The notes beneath the pieces were generated by a model. That model had not been told where the DNA came from, did no database searches, and saw nothing but the letters and a program-made list of their open reading frames with translations. A DNA stretch of 64,000 nucleotides from Euclidia mi (lineage: Eukaryota > Arthropoda > Insecta > Lepidoptera > Erebidae). The DNA lies in contig OX123182.2 in NCBI GenBank assembly GCA_944739405.2, forward strand, positions 46,005,598 through 46,069,597, given 5' to 3'. This document shows positions 32,439 to 43,795 of the stretch, piece by piece. Position 1 is the stretch's first letter. Every line of letters starts with the position of its first letter. The translations under genes and the position numbers were made by a program.

Positions 32439-35402
32439 TTATTGAGATTCTTCTGCCAACTTATCCAATAACAGCTGTTTTACTCTTAATTTAAAGCTAT
32501 CTTTTGTAGTCGACATCCTGATTTCTAGAGGAAGGGCATTCAGAAGAAGGATTGCCTGAATGGGAAAGGAAGAGTGAATTAAAGCGGAAGTATGGGAAGG
32601 ACAAAGTAAGAGGAGATTATGGGAAGAACGGAGGTCTCGATCATGGTTGGAACACAAGTATTGAAAATAAGAACTAAGGTATTTTGGGGAATTGGGAGAC
32701 ATAAGGATAGAGTAAAGAGTAGTGAGGGCACGCATACTGCGTCTTTGACGAATAGGAAGCCACTTCAACTGAGAACGATAAGTAGATACATGATCATACT
32801 TGCGAAGATTAAAAATAAATCGAATGCAGTTATTAAGAAGACGATCCAGTTTGTTGAGAAGTTCTGCATTCAGGTCATAGTAGCATACATCACCATAGTC
32901 GATCAACGGGAAAACCAAAGTTTGCACAAGCATAGTCTTGGTCTTGGGTGGAAGGAAGTTCCTTAAGCGATTTAGAGCACGTAGGGTACCGTTAATTTTC
33001 TGACTGACTTGAGTTACTTGGTTTCGCCAACTCAAAGTGCAATCCATGTGTAAGCCAAGGTTCTTGACCACTGGACAGAAATTTATAGCGGTCTTATCGT
33101 ACATTAGCGTAGGCAGAGTTGTTATGTCTAATCTTGTGATTGACCATTGGTTACCAATAATAATGGCTTGGCATTTGTTGGGGTTTACAGACAAGCCAAA
33201 CTTGTCTGACCAAGTTTTAATTGCAAGTAAATCCCTGTTAACCTTGTGAATTGCTACCGAAACATCCTCAACAATTGCCTGAGAGTAAATCTGCAAGTCA
33301 TCGGCATACAAATGATAAACACACTGTAGATTTTGTGTTAAGAGATTAATAAACATAGAAAATAACAAAGGAGAAATAATACCGCCTTGAGGAACACCAG
33401 AGTTGTTGTCACGCCAGTTCGATGATGACTCATCGTGGCGGACAGACTGCTGGCAACCCCGAAGATAACTTGAGAACCAATCCAAAGCATCGGATGAGAC
33501 CTTAAGATGGGAGAGGAGGGAAATTAGGATGTCGTGACTGACGGTATTAAAGGCATTTGAAAAATCAACCAAAGTCAACACTGTGACCTTGGTGTTTTCC
33601 ACGCCCTCCCTAATATCGCCAGTCACTTTAAGGAGTGCGGTAGAAGTGCTATGTCCAGGCCTGAAACCAGACTGGCAAGGACTCAATAGGTTGTTGATGT
33701 ATACAAACCTGGACAGTTGCTGTTGCACACAGGACTCGAGAACTTTGGATAGGAAAGGAAGAATGGATATGGGACGAAAATGCGACGGGAGAGAAGGATT
33801 TTGGATTTTTGGCAAAGGAATAACGTATGCTTTACGCCATAGGGATGGAAAAGTGCCAGAAACAAGGGAAAAATTTATGATATGAGTGATGGCTGGGAGG
33901 ACTTGATCCAGGATAGTGGTGATCATTCGTCGACTGATGTTGTCACTTCCAATAGCATTGGATTTGATGGAAAGGATTGCCTTTTTGATCTCATTCGATG
34001 TCATTGGAGAAAAGTGGAAGGATTCGATATCGGGTTGGGTTAAACCAGCTAAGTAGTTCACCGTGAGGCTCTTAGTTTGGTGATCCAGTGATGTGGTAGT
34101 TGTGAAATGTTTATTGATATCATCCAAACTAAGCGCCCCAAGGCAATCAACACGACGCTGCTTGCCGATGCCTAAGGTTCCGAGGAACTTCCAGACATCG
34201 GCAGGGGATGAGGATGAAATGTTATGAAATATGTGTTGGCGTTTTGCGTTGCGTACCATCTGATTACACCGATTTCTTGCAGACTTGAACAGACTCCAGT
34301 TCTCTTCACAGCGGTCCTTTTTATAATTACGAAAAGCCCGGTCCCTACGGCGCATCGCCATACGCACGCCTCTCGTAATCCAGGGTGCTGGTGAACGCTT
34401 TAATTTTATTTTCCTTGTAGGTGCATGGACGTTATACAATTTACAGATGGTAGTGTTAAACAAAAGAACTTTATCATCAATCCTGGTCGCAGATTCCATG
34501 GGTTCCCAGTCGATTAAAGCCGCATCTTCCTGAAGTTTCTTTAAATCCATGTGACCAAAACAACGTCTGTGCAGAACTTTAGGTGAGGATTTGGGAGGTT
34601 TAAGGCGGTATGAAAGGAAAATAAGGTCGTGACGGGAAAAACCAGGAGCAGGATGTTGACCATGGAAAGAGGCTAGGGTAGGAGAAGACGTGATGATTAA
34701 GTCGAGCCAGGTATCCTCTCCATCATTGTTATGGTGAGTGGGTTGCAGTGGCAAGATGTGGAGGCTGGCTGACTCAATGACATCACGGAGTTTACGGGAA
34801 CGACTGGATTGGTGAGAAAGAAGGTTGGTGTTGAAATCGCCCATGACAATGAGATGCTCATACTCTGACCCTAAAGATTCCAGTATCGGCTCGATACTGG
34901 AGAAATAATCAAGGGCTGGTGGGCAATAGACGACGCCAACAGCGGCCTTGGCCCCTTTGACGTCAGTCTCGAGGAACAAATATTCTGCAGGTGAAGATGC
35001 CGGTGATGAAGCCAGAATTCTGTAAGGAATGGCACTGCAGATATACATTGCGACACCACCCCCTCTCCTGCCGACTCGATCATTCCGAATTAGAATGAAG
35101 CCGGGAAGAGAGTACGACGTAGAAAGGAGTTCGGGTTTAAGCCAGCTCTCCGAAACCAGGATGACATGCACATTAGACTCAGAGAAAGCCTCCAACAAGT
35201 CGCTATGATGGCTAGGTAAGCTTTGAGCGTTTAAGTGGCAAACATTGAGCGATGATTGTGATCGCTGACCAATAAATGTTTGACGTAAGCAATCACCCAA
35301 TGTGCCCTCGAGAGAACAAAAACTACTGTTATCAGAGTTATCAGATATAACAGCTAAATCATTGGCAGACAAATAAGCGTCATCATCAGAATAAATATCC
35401 AT
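32439..35402 (-). CDS. Intact LINE ORF2: endonuclease plus reverse transcriptase, 987 aa
   Basis: One uninterrupted minus-strand frame. I choose the ATG at 35402 (MDIYSDDDAY) because the frame upstream of it begins with a TTG only. Residues about 50-265 are an APE-type endonuclease with LNAQSL, SESWL, MGDFN, LDLIIT and SRHDL in order. Residues about 450-770 are the RT with SNAIGSDNIS, HFRPISILPFLSKVLE, GFRPGHSTSTALL, VDFSNAFNTV, GVPQGGIISPLLF and the catalytic YADDLQIY near residue 700. The rest is a thumb/C-terminal region ending KLAEESQ. The enzyme nicks target DNA and copies the element RNA in place. The 3' untranslated part ends in (TAAA)n at 32094-32126. A decayed relative lies at 14606-16490. 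No lesion is visible, so this copy may still be active. Confidence 0.85.
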   Translation of the reverse strand: MDIYSDDDAYLSANDLAVISDNSDNSSFCSLEGTLGDCLRQTFIGQRSQSSLNVCHLNAQSLPSHHSDLLEAFSESNVHVILVSESWLKPELLSTSYSLPGFILIRNDRVGRRGGGVAMYICSAIPYRILASSPASSPAEYLFLETDVKGAKAAVGVVYCPPALDYFSSIEPILESLGSEYEHLIVMGDFNTNLLSHQSSRSRKLRDVIESASLHILPLQPTHHNNDGEDTWLDLIITSSPTLASFHGQHPAPGFSRHDLIFLSYRLKPPKSSPKVLHRRCFGHMDLKKLQEDAALIDWEPMESATRIDDKVLLFNTTICKLYNVHAPTRKIKLKRSPAPWITRGVRMAMRRRDRAFRNYKKDRCEENWSLFKSARNRCNQMVRNAKRQHIFHNISSSSPADVWKFLGTLGIGKQRRVDCLGALSLDDINKHFTTTTSLDHQTKSLTVNYLAGLTQPDIESFHFSPMTSNEIKKAILSIKSNAIGSDNISRRMITTILDQVLPAITHIINFSLVSGTFPSLWRKAYVIPLPKIQNPSLPSHFRPISILPFLSKVLESCVQQQLSRFVYINNLLSPCQSGFRPGHSTSTALLKVTGDIREGVENTKVTVLTLVDFSNAFNTVSHDILISLLSHLKVSSDALDWFSSYLRGCQQSVRHDESSSNWRDNNSGVPQGGIISPLLFSMFINLLTQNLQCVYHLYADDLQIYSQAIVEDVSVAIHKVNRDLLAIKTWSDKFGLSVNPNKCQAIIIGNQWSITRLDITTLPTLMYDKTAINFCPVVKNLGLHMDCTLSWRNQVTQVSQKINGTLRALNRLRNFLPPKTKTMLVQTLVFPLIDYGDVCYYDLNAELLNKLDRLLNNCIRFIFNLRKYDHVSTYRSQLKWLPIRQRRSMRALTTLYSILMSPNSPKYLSSYFQYLCSNHDRDLRSSHNLLLLCPSHTSALIHSSFPIQAILLLNALPLEIRMSTTKDSFKLRVKQLLLDKLAEESQ

Positions 35403-37235
35403 TAAATAAATATAAAATATACTATTATACAAATATATATAATAAAGTTAAATATTTAAATATGTATATAAGAAACAACAAAACTTAAGAGCGTAATAAC
35501 TACATCTCTGCACCACCCGCCAGCTTACACAAACATTATTAATAAGCAATAAATAAACGTAAACACAAAATAAGCAGTATTACACTACACTTAAATTTTA
35601 TGCTATAACGAAACGCAATTTCCGAACGTTTCATGTTGCATGCATTGTTTTGACAGTTGTCAGATTTATCACTGTCAGTAATGTCAGTGCTGCGTACTTA
35701 GAATTTATGAATTAGAAAACAAAACATTTAATATCGGAAAAACAATGTGGGTAATGAATGAACAACGAACAAGTAACTAATATACAACATGTAACAAGTT
35801 TAAATGCACATCCTGAAAGTAATTTGTTCAGAATCGGCAACTGAATCCATTTCCGTCATTTTTAATATTGTTTATTTTTAGTCTTAAAATAATTAAAATA
35901 ACGTAAATTGTAGTCACTCATGTTTAAAAAAATTTTGCTATTCGAAAATAAACCTTAAATCAAAGCAGAACGGCTTATTTTTAAATGCATTTGTTAAATG
36001 GTTCCACGTTGACTTACACAAACGCACACAATTGACCAACAAAATGTCTATCATCTATCTTTCACTAACGTAGGTAATAAACAACGGGAAAGAGCGAGAC
36101 GTAATGTCTCGCTCGCGCTGGCGCATGACAAGCGCAACTGTCGATGCGCTTAGACATGTTATGATGACAAGTACAAGCGGGAATATCTATCTATCAGTGA
36201 GTGCTGTGAAAACCTTTTTAAAAGTTCACTTGTTTACAAAATGTGTAATGGTGTATAATTTAATAATTATCAACAAGTTGCCGGTGTGGAATGTTCAACA
36301 TCATCTTGATGTTGACTTGACACCCCTGGACTTTCTCATTGTGGAGAAATATTAAATCACTAGTTTATTGTGACGAGAGAAAAAGTGCCGAGTAGTTAAT
36401 TAATTAAGATACTAGCTGTTTTGAAACAGTGAAAAGATGTGATTTGTGAGGAATTAGTCAAGTGCTACGGGGACTAAAGAAATGTGATTTAAGCCTGTAA
36501 GTTATTTTATTATTCTATTATTGTACCTATTTAGATTCACATGACAACTTTAAACAGGCCGTTCTTGTTTATTTCTCTCATTGATATTCTTTTACTTTAT
36601 CGATCATTAATGCTAACTAGGTATGATTAAGTTAAGATAGCCACAATAGTCACTTACGATGTTAAGAAACAATAGATCGTGCATATTAAAAACAAACAAT
36701 AAATAATTCGACTGTCCACTCCATAGCCTAAAAGTGTGATGGAAAGAAATACTCATAATATCTTTGGTAATATCAACAGTGGCCGACAAATTGTTCAAAC
36801 ATCATTTTTGTAAACCCCACTCTATCAGAGTATGGTTTACAGACTGAATTTCATACATTTTGTTATATCGTATCGTGTTTCGTTCCTATCAGATCACTGT
36901 TGTTTGTTTACCATAGCAACCGTTTCGTTTGTGTGCGTGCGCAGATTTACAGTGACCACGATTTTCACTTTTAATTGAGTTAATACTTTCTTTAAAAAAC
37001 ATTATTAACGCAAATAAAAAAAATATTTCAATGCATGCATTATGATTGTAACAAGGTTTTCTAATTGGGGTGTCTGAGAATGTGCGTTATTTCCATTACA
37101 CGTTGTATAATACAAAATATAAACAAATCTAATATGCGTAGGCAACAGAAGACGCCTAATTGATTTAAAGTTTAGAGAGATAGAAATAATATAAGGAAAT
37201 TAATTATAGAAATAGAAATAAGTAAAAACGGTGAA
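35403..37235. other. 1.8-kb spacer between LINE ORF2 and the ORF1-like gene; possible host 5' exon inside
   Basis: 35403-35700 is probably the LINE 5' leader, but its start is not definable. Around 36100-36497 on the plus strand is a GC-richer start (GCTCGCGCTGGCGCATGACA) followed by leader-like sequence that stops at a strong donor (CCTGTAAGTTATTT at 36497). It resembles a non-coding first exon of a host gene, but no downstream exon was found. The rest is AT-rich. Confidence 0.3.
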
Positions 37236-37976
37236 TTATTTACGCGTTTTGGCGCTTGAATTTGCTGTGCCAGCACTCTCGGTGCCGCTACTGCCCGCAG
37301 ATGACGATCCGGTTCCGACCTTAGAGTGCTTCAGCATTACGGCGTTCAACTCTTCTGTGGTGGTGAACTTATGGCGGCTACCGTCGGACGCTCGAGCCAC
37401 AATAACGCCGTCCTGCGTCCAACATGCCCGCATGCCGAAGTGTTGAAGGGCCTTTGCGAAAATCGCCTGACGAGGCTTTGTCAGGAACTCCTTTATTGCA
37501 ACAGATGTTCCTTTCAGCCTGGTCTTGGCATTCCAAATGGTTGATCTAGCCTCCTCTCTGGTGAACCATGCCAAGATCGGTCGCCGGTGATCCTTCCTGG
37601 GAGTTCCCATTCTATGGCACACGCTGAGGTCCTGTGATGTCACGCTAGAAAGGGCCAGACTGTTCACTATTTTAAGAACAGAATCCCTGCAGTCTTCTTT
37701 CTCTTCTTCGGCGAGTCCCAGAAATAATAGTGCCTTGCGCCTGTGCCTGGTCTCCATGACATCAATTGAATGGCAGCATTCATTAATCTGCCTACGCAGA
37801 AGACTCAACATTGAGAACATGAGCTCTCTAAACGTGCGAAACTCCTCGGCAACCTTCGCAACTGTTTCCTTAGCCGGACCGACAACATGCAGCTGTGCCT
37901 CTAGTTCAGCCATCTTTCTGGAAAACGACTCCTCAAGGTTGTCCTGTGCCTTCCTGATGTCATCAAGTTGAGACAT
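37236..37976 (-). CDS. LINE ORF1p-like protein, intact, 246 aa
   Basis: Minus-strand frame; the ATG at 37976 (MSQLDDIRKAQ) is the first in frame, since upstream codons start at TTG. Residues about 5-60 are heptad-like and charged (coiled-coil-like). Residues about 75-215 resemble the RRM-type core plus C-terminal domain of LINE ORF1 proteins: ALLFLGLAEEE, a CHRMG segment, PILAWFTREEARSTIW, LKGTSVAIKEFLT, RQAIFAKALQHFG and CWTQDGVIVAR. The tail is a Ser/Gly/Thr-rich low-complexity end. Such proteins bind and chaperone LINE RNA. It is in the same orientation as and upstream of the intact ORF2 but separated by 1.8 kb, so it may belong to a different insertion or be an orphan gene. Confidence 0.7.
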   Translation of the reverse strand: MSQLDDIRKAQDNLEESFSRKMAELEAQLHVVGPAKETVAKVAEEFRTFRELMFSMLSLLRRQINECCHSIDVMETRHRRKALLFLGLAEEEKEDCRDSVLKIVNSLALSSVTSQDLSVCHRMGTPRKDHRRPILAWFTREEARSTIWNAKTRLKGTSVAIKEFLTKPRQAIFAKALQHFGMRACWTQDGVIVARASDGSRHKFTTTEELNAVMLKHSKVGTGSSSAGSSGTESAGTANSSAKTRK

Positions 37977-37991
37977 TATTGTGTTCTTCAA

Positions 37992-38322
37992 GTGACAGTG
38001 AATATCAATTGAAAATACAAGTTTGTGTGAAGTGCTGGCAGGTGGTGTATTAAACTGGATTTGCTTTTACATAAACAGTTCTGCCTTTGTAAGTAGCTTA
38101 GTTTTGAATAGTAATCTAGCCTATTTTACTTTAATAACAACTTTATAACACTTTAAATTAATTAAATTGAAATTAGAAATTTTATGATGTGTGTTAACTT
38201 TTTGACACCTACCGCCCAAAAAATGTTTACTACGGAAGCATATAAATGCAGCCCACTGCAAATCGATTTCGAATAAAGAGCCTCATACTTTCGCCGATAT
38301 TTACTATCATTACATACGCGGT
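37992..38322. other. No feature recognised
   Basis: AT-rich leader region of the ORF1-like gene; no defined promoter. Confidence 0.3.
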
Positions 38323-38570
38323 GTCAAAAAAACAATCACCAAGCCGAAGTCTACTTGTTTTGGACATGCCAAGTCATACTTAGCAAAAAAAATACGTGGT
38401 AAACGTAAAAAAAAATGGCTTCAATACTTAGACTTATTTAATAAGCCGCGATGTAAAGCACTCGAGATTCCAACACAACGCGAGAAATGCACCGATTTTG
38501 TAATAATTATTTAAAAAAAATGGTTATTTCGTGCCTCAATATCTCCTGAACTGTTTTTGAGGTATGGTGC
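38323..38570 (+). repeat. Dispersed repeat, copy 2
   Basis: It matches 19255-19535 block by block: CACCAAGCCGAAGTCTACTT, ATGCCAAGTCATACTTAGCA, AATACGTGGTAAACG and CCTCAATATCTCCTGAAC. Confidence 0.55.
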
Positions 38571-38701
38571 CAAATCAATAGTGTTCCAATAAAATATTCA
38601 TTAGTAGTAAATACACTTCTCGCTTGAGCTCTTTAAATTATTTCAGTTAAAAAATGACGTTTATAGAAGAAAATAATTAAATATTACTATGCTAATTGCT
38701 G

Positions 38702-39072
38702 GCAGCGATAGCCTAGTGGAGATACCAACAGACTGCCATGCAGAGGGTATCGGGTTCGAATCCACGGCGCGCACCAATGACTTTTCGGAGTTATGTGCGT
38801 ATTAAATTGTTAATTATCGCTTGTCCCGTGCCTCGGAGAGCACGTTAAGCCGTCGGTCCCGGTTGTCATGAAGATCTTTGACAATCGTTACAGGGCGTCA
38901 GATCCTTCTAATAAACTGACACTAGTCTAAACCATGGAATATCGCTATCCCTTCGGGTTGCGGAGGTCAGACAGGCAGTCGCTCCGTGGAAAAGCTAATA
39001 TTCAGCCAAATCCGGTTAGACTAGAAAGCGGACCCCAGATTGAAACTGGGATAACGCTGAGAGGATGATGAC
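38702..39072 (+). mobile_element. SINE, type C with long second tail
   Basis: Near-identical copy of 26357-26720, with a slightly longer middle module (GTTATGTGCGTATTAAATTG). It ends GAGAGGATGATGA. Confidence 0.75.
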
Positions 39073-40204
39073 TATGCTAATTGCTTCAGCATTTTTTTCT
39101 GCACCCAAATCCAACCAACCAAGTAGACAGATCGAACCAAGATGAGCACAATTTCTGAAAGAAAGAAGCTATGAAAGACCACAAACTGCGCAGAAATCTT
39201 TCAAACTTTCCGTTTTATTAATTTAAGTGCGAAATCCAAATAAAATACGAAAAATATAATGTCATGAAAGGTAAATAAATACCTACATTTTTATCGAGTC
39301 TGACGTATTGATACTTTTATATTATAGTAGTTAGTAATAAACGGAATTGGTTTTATTTGATACTCAAAGGAAGGTCGAAGAGATCGATTCGGCCGTAAGA
39401 CAGATATTAAATGATAGACCTTCTAAGGAATAAATAAGCATCATAATAATTTATGACTCGTATGCCGAGCACTGAGCTCTGACTAAAACATGTATCAGAA
39501 TGATACTGAAAGTGGCTATACCACAATCGGTTAAGGTGCAAGATTAACCACCAAATGGTCTTAGATTAAAAAAAACACCCGAGTTCAGAACCTCAAAATA
39601 TGTAAACTAAAAACGTATAATTATATTAACAAGATTATTTGATAATCATCTCATGAAATAATATTTAAAGACAGAGAGAGTACTTCGCAAATATTCAACA
39701 GACCCAAAAACACCCAATTTGAAACAATCACTGTTTGTGGATCATACAAAACTTTGTCCTGCCTCACCTGCGTGATTGAAGCCACAACACTCGGTGCAAC
39801 GTTAAACAGCGAGAGAATCGCTTGAACTTTTACGCCAGCCGTATATACAATATCCTTCTTTTGATTTCAATATAACAATACATTTTTTATATCCGCAGCC
39901 TTTCGCACTAGCACTCTAAGTCATTTAGAGTATAAGGCCTATTATAATACAACGCCACACGAGTAGATAAAGCGTGTGTTGTCAACTTTTCCGTCTCTTT
40001 GCAAAGATACTATTAGCTAATGCACGAGCATTACCTTAGTACTCTCTTACGACACGCACGAAATTACATGGGGTAGTGATATTTATATACACGGACGACA
40101 TTTTTCACATACCTACAATAAATTCAATGTGATAACGTAGCTTGCTAAAGCAGCCCCTAACTTATTTAATGTAAATGTATAGAAAATTAGAGCAACATAG
40201 GAGT
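39073..40204. other. No feature recognised
   Basis: AT-rich; nothing supportable. Confidence 0.35.
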
Positions 40205-40385
40205 AATTCGCCGAAAGGTTACGCACCGACATTTTGCCAGTTAAGACCTACTTAATACGGGCACGTTTATTACCGCCTGCCGGACACAATTCCAGATTTT
40301 ATGCCGCTACTAAGAATTTTATGATAGAAATACCTAATAACTGTTTTTGTTCGACCCGAAAACCGAACCTTATGGTGGCAGCCGT
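40205..40385 (-). mobile_element. Strongly decayed SINE (type B tail)
   Basis: In minus orientation fragments of the common tail survive in order: GGTTCGGTTTTCGGGTC, a spacer, GTCCGGCAGGCGGTAAT, then CTTAACTGGCAAAATGTCGG. Many substitutions are present. Confidence 0.4.
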
Positions 40386-41588
40386 CGATTTTATGCATAC
40401 CCTAACGAATTTTCAAACAAATTTAAAATTTACACTTACAACTCTCGATACTAAAAATATCTGAACTGATACCGCGATTAAAAGAAAGGGAACGCCAACC
40501 AACGTTTGCTCATTAAGGAAGTGTTGAGGTGTCTCTGCCGCATCTTTATCTAGATCGTTTATCAAATAAATTCACAGTCCCAGATAAATTTATTAGTTTT
40601 CGAATGGCCACCTCTGCCAATGTGACTTGGCGTTATTGCGGCGTGAAGAAATCGCTTGTGAAATGCAACTTTCCTATCCTTATACTTAAGTTTTAGTTGA
40701 CTTATGTATGCGGTGTTAGTTTTGGAAAAACGGTCTTTGGATGTGGGAGAATCTTTGGAGTCGAGTTTAATGGCGCTTATGAAGGTATTTCCAAAATTTT
40801 ATAGGGTTTCATTTATTTTTATTACGTTATTTAAATTCTAAGAGTATGGTTTGTCGGAATAACTTGAATGTGCCCTTCTGTTTTTGTCTTTCATCTAAAT
40901 CAAGGATTGTCCTCTGCCCGAGAAATTTATTTTAGAACCAGATTAATAAACAATCCGTTCAAATGGGCCATTTACTGTCATGTTTATGTATTTATACTGG
41001 GACAGACGATTAAGGTTAAGCAACTAATAAACTCAAAAAGTAGCTGTATTCAGGGCAAAAGGCTATGTCGTAGGCGTCGAGCTTCCACCAGGTTAATTAA
41101 TTTCTAAACCATGATTGCTTTCCGTAATTATGTTTTAGAAATTAATTATCTCTTACTTTTAAAGAAAACTTTGTGAGTAATCATTGAAGGTGAAGAGTGG
41201 GCGGATAGTAGAAAAACGCTTAAGAGTACTCTATTTTTAAAGATGTCCACCGCGGTTTGGTTTTGTGGCAAAGATTATAAGAGACTCAAAGAAATAGTCA
41301 CTATTTCTGGATTACTAAATTAACTTAACAATTATGACGCTATTTTGACATCGAAATATTCTATCCAAAATTTACTTTATATCTATTATTGAACTTTATA
41401 TCAAGTTGTATTAAAGTTGAATTGTCTACAGAATTTAAAAGGTAATTCTTCCAAAAATTAAGAGCGTAATAAGAAACCGCAACAGTACTCTAAATATTTC
41501 GCTACCACTTTCACAAATCTTTAAATAATTAATACAAGAATAATATTTTTAGAATTAAACACACAAAAGTTGATGTAAACCTGTAAAT
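40386..41588. other. No feature recognised
   Basis: AT-rich; nothing supportable. Confidence 0.35.
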
Positions 41589-41656
41589 GCGTCACGATGT
41601 TTTGTTCTACAAAAAAGAGTCATAAAGTCTTTGTGTAGAACAAAACATCGAGACGC
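41589..41656. repeat. Hairpin, 23-bp arms with one mismatch
   Basis: 41589-41611 pairs with 41634-41656 (GCGTCACGATGTTTTGTTCT...), with a single mismatch and a 22-base loop. Confidence 0.8.
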
Positions 41657-42159
41657 AAAATGAACGTGAAAAAAAACGTTAAGATTTAAGACTTCAGAAC
41701 ATTTATTGTGGATAGCAAATATTTCAATTATGTCAACTAAAGACGACAGCGCCCTGGCCGTGACGTAAAACATCATACAATGCGGATAGAAACCGACAGA
41801 AAGGATAGCTTAAGAAACATAAACAGCTTACATTTCATTATAAGGCTTTGCCTGTATAATCTGAGTTTGTTATGGAACCTTTTTGGTTTGGATTTTGTAT
41901 TTAGATTATGCTTTCGACTAATCAACGCAAACATTAGATCACTGGTATCCGCAATACATGTTTTCATGTACTTAGATATGAAGGAGTGTTTTATACCTAT
42001 TATGTGACACTTGTGAGATTTACATGCAATGATGACATTGTATTGCATCTAAATTTAATAATCTAAACAAAATACATGTTTTGCATTGGGACAACTGTGG
42101 CCGGTAGTCGTCTCAAATCTGGTTAGATTAAAATGCGGAGCTCGGACTCCAATGTAAGA

Positions 42160-42255
42160 GTCTGGTCAGCGTAGTATAGTAGGCCGAATCCTCTTATTGA
42201 ATCACTCACATAATTAGTAGAAGCTTAAGGCCAGCAGTGGAATGCGGAAGGCAGA
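42160..42255 (+). repeat. Decayed type-E SINE/LINE tail
   Basis: TGGTCAGCGTAGTATAGTAG, then CGAATCCTC and GGCCAGCAGTGGAATGCGG follow the order of the type-E tail at 14393, with decay. Confidence 0.45.
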
Positions 42256-43526
42256 AAATCCTTAGTTCTCATTTAATTATTGTGCAACGAACTGTCTGTT
42301 ACAGTCCCTACATGTATGATTTGTCATCCTGAAAATGTTTTAATGCCATTGTGAATTTGTGGTTTGTTATTCGTGCTTCCATGCTGTAACTACTAAACCA
42401 GTCGGCATGAATATGTATAGATAGCACAGAAAAGGACAAAGGGTTCTTTTATCTGAATTCCTTGTACATAAAATTACAATCACAGCAAAACTCACACTCG
42501 TCATATTTCTTATTCTGGCCTAAAACCACTATTCAAATCCCTCACGTTTCCATGTTTCAGCCGGGACATCAAACAACAGTTCCAAGGTTTTGGTAGTGCT
42601 GGTGTAATATAACAATATGACACCTAATGGCAGACGAACGTAAAGGTGACATGCAAATAACCTCTGCCGGCGAAACGTGCTTCGCGAAGTTTGAAAGCAC
42701 GAGTTGAATATAAAGTTAGGTTCCTGCACCGGGATAACTGGCGCAAGTGACTACAATATACTTTAAAGTCAGTGTAAGTCGGGGAAGCGGTGGCCCTTAT
42801 TGCACGCGTGATGTGAATCCTGCACAAACTTTTATTCGACCAATATGACAAAAATCTTTGCGACGACTGCGCTTTGAATACATAAACACAGCGATTTTAA
42901 ATTTTCTTTTATTATATTCATTGTATAAAGTGAGACTGCTTTTCTGTCTGACGCTGTTTTCTTAGGGTTGCCACTTTATGAAAAACTCTGCGCTCGAGTT
43001 TTGTTATATTGGATATAAAGGCATTTGTCTACAGCAAAAAAATTTCTGCCAAGGTATTGTAGTGGAACAATGTTCGTACTTTGACGCAAAAAACTGGGTT
43101 ATATTGAAAATTTACATAGTAATTTGAATTTACCGTATTATTAAGCCTTGTTATGTAAAGTATGTTATACAAAGTTGTTCATTAAACGTATTTGGATAGT
43201 AGTCTACTACGTTATAATTTAGTTGTTCACATATTACCTACTTATAGAATAATAATTGATATAATTATTTATTTGTCAGGAATATTGATATCATGAATGA
43301 AATCATCTTTATTGCTTAAATTGTGTACTATGATAACGATGCGATGAATATTCGATATTATTCGTGGTATCTTTATACAGTTTACAATCTTTTCTGTTTG
43401 TTTTACAAGAGCTTTGAGCAATAAATTATAAAAGTAATAAACAAACAAAATAACAATAGCTAAATATACTATCGTACGTGCGTGATCAATACGTAAACCA
43501 TAGGATACAAGAAAGGTTCACATATC
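42256..43526. other. No feature recognised
   Basis: AT-rich; nothing supportable. Confidence 0.35.
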
Positions 43527-43529
43527 TTA

Positions 43530-43731
43530 ATTTATAAAATCCTTGCGTTACTGACTGACTGACAGACATGCTGCAGCTGAAACTATTGGTCGCAGGAAGC
43601 TGAAATTTGGCATGTATATTCCTTGGGGACCGTAGGGGTGCACTAAGAAGGGATTTCCCGAAATTCCAACGGGATCGGCCAAAACGGGTAAATTTAAAAA
43701 AAATGCAGGCGTAGCTGCTGGCGTCCTCTAG
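43530..43731 (+). mobile_element. Short Helitron-like element
   Basis: It begins TAAAATCCTTGCGTTACTGA, with the ACTGACTGACAGACATGC block and GAAATTTGGCATGTATATTC. It ends CAGGCGTAGCTGCTGGCGTC with CTAG at 43728-43731 followed by T. About 200 bases, clearly non-autonomous. Confidence 0.55.
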
Positions 43732-43795
43732 TAATATTATATGTGTCGTATTTGCCGCTTTAGTTTATGCAATTCTCACTTCCATCTATTTACTT

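Noticed and set aside
32619..33885. Several plus-strand open frames across the intact LINE
   Set aside because: They are antisense shadows of the RT coding sequence.
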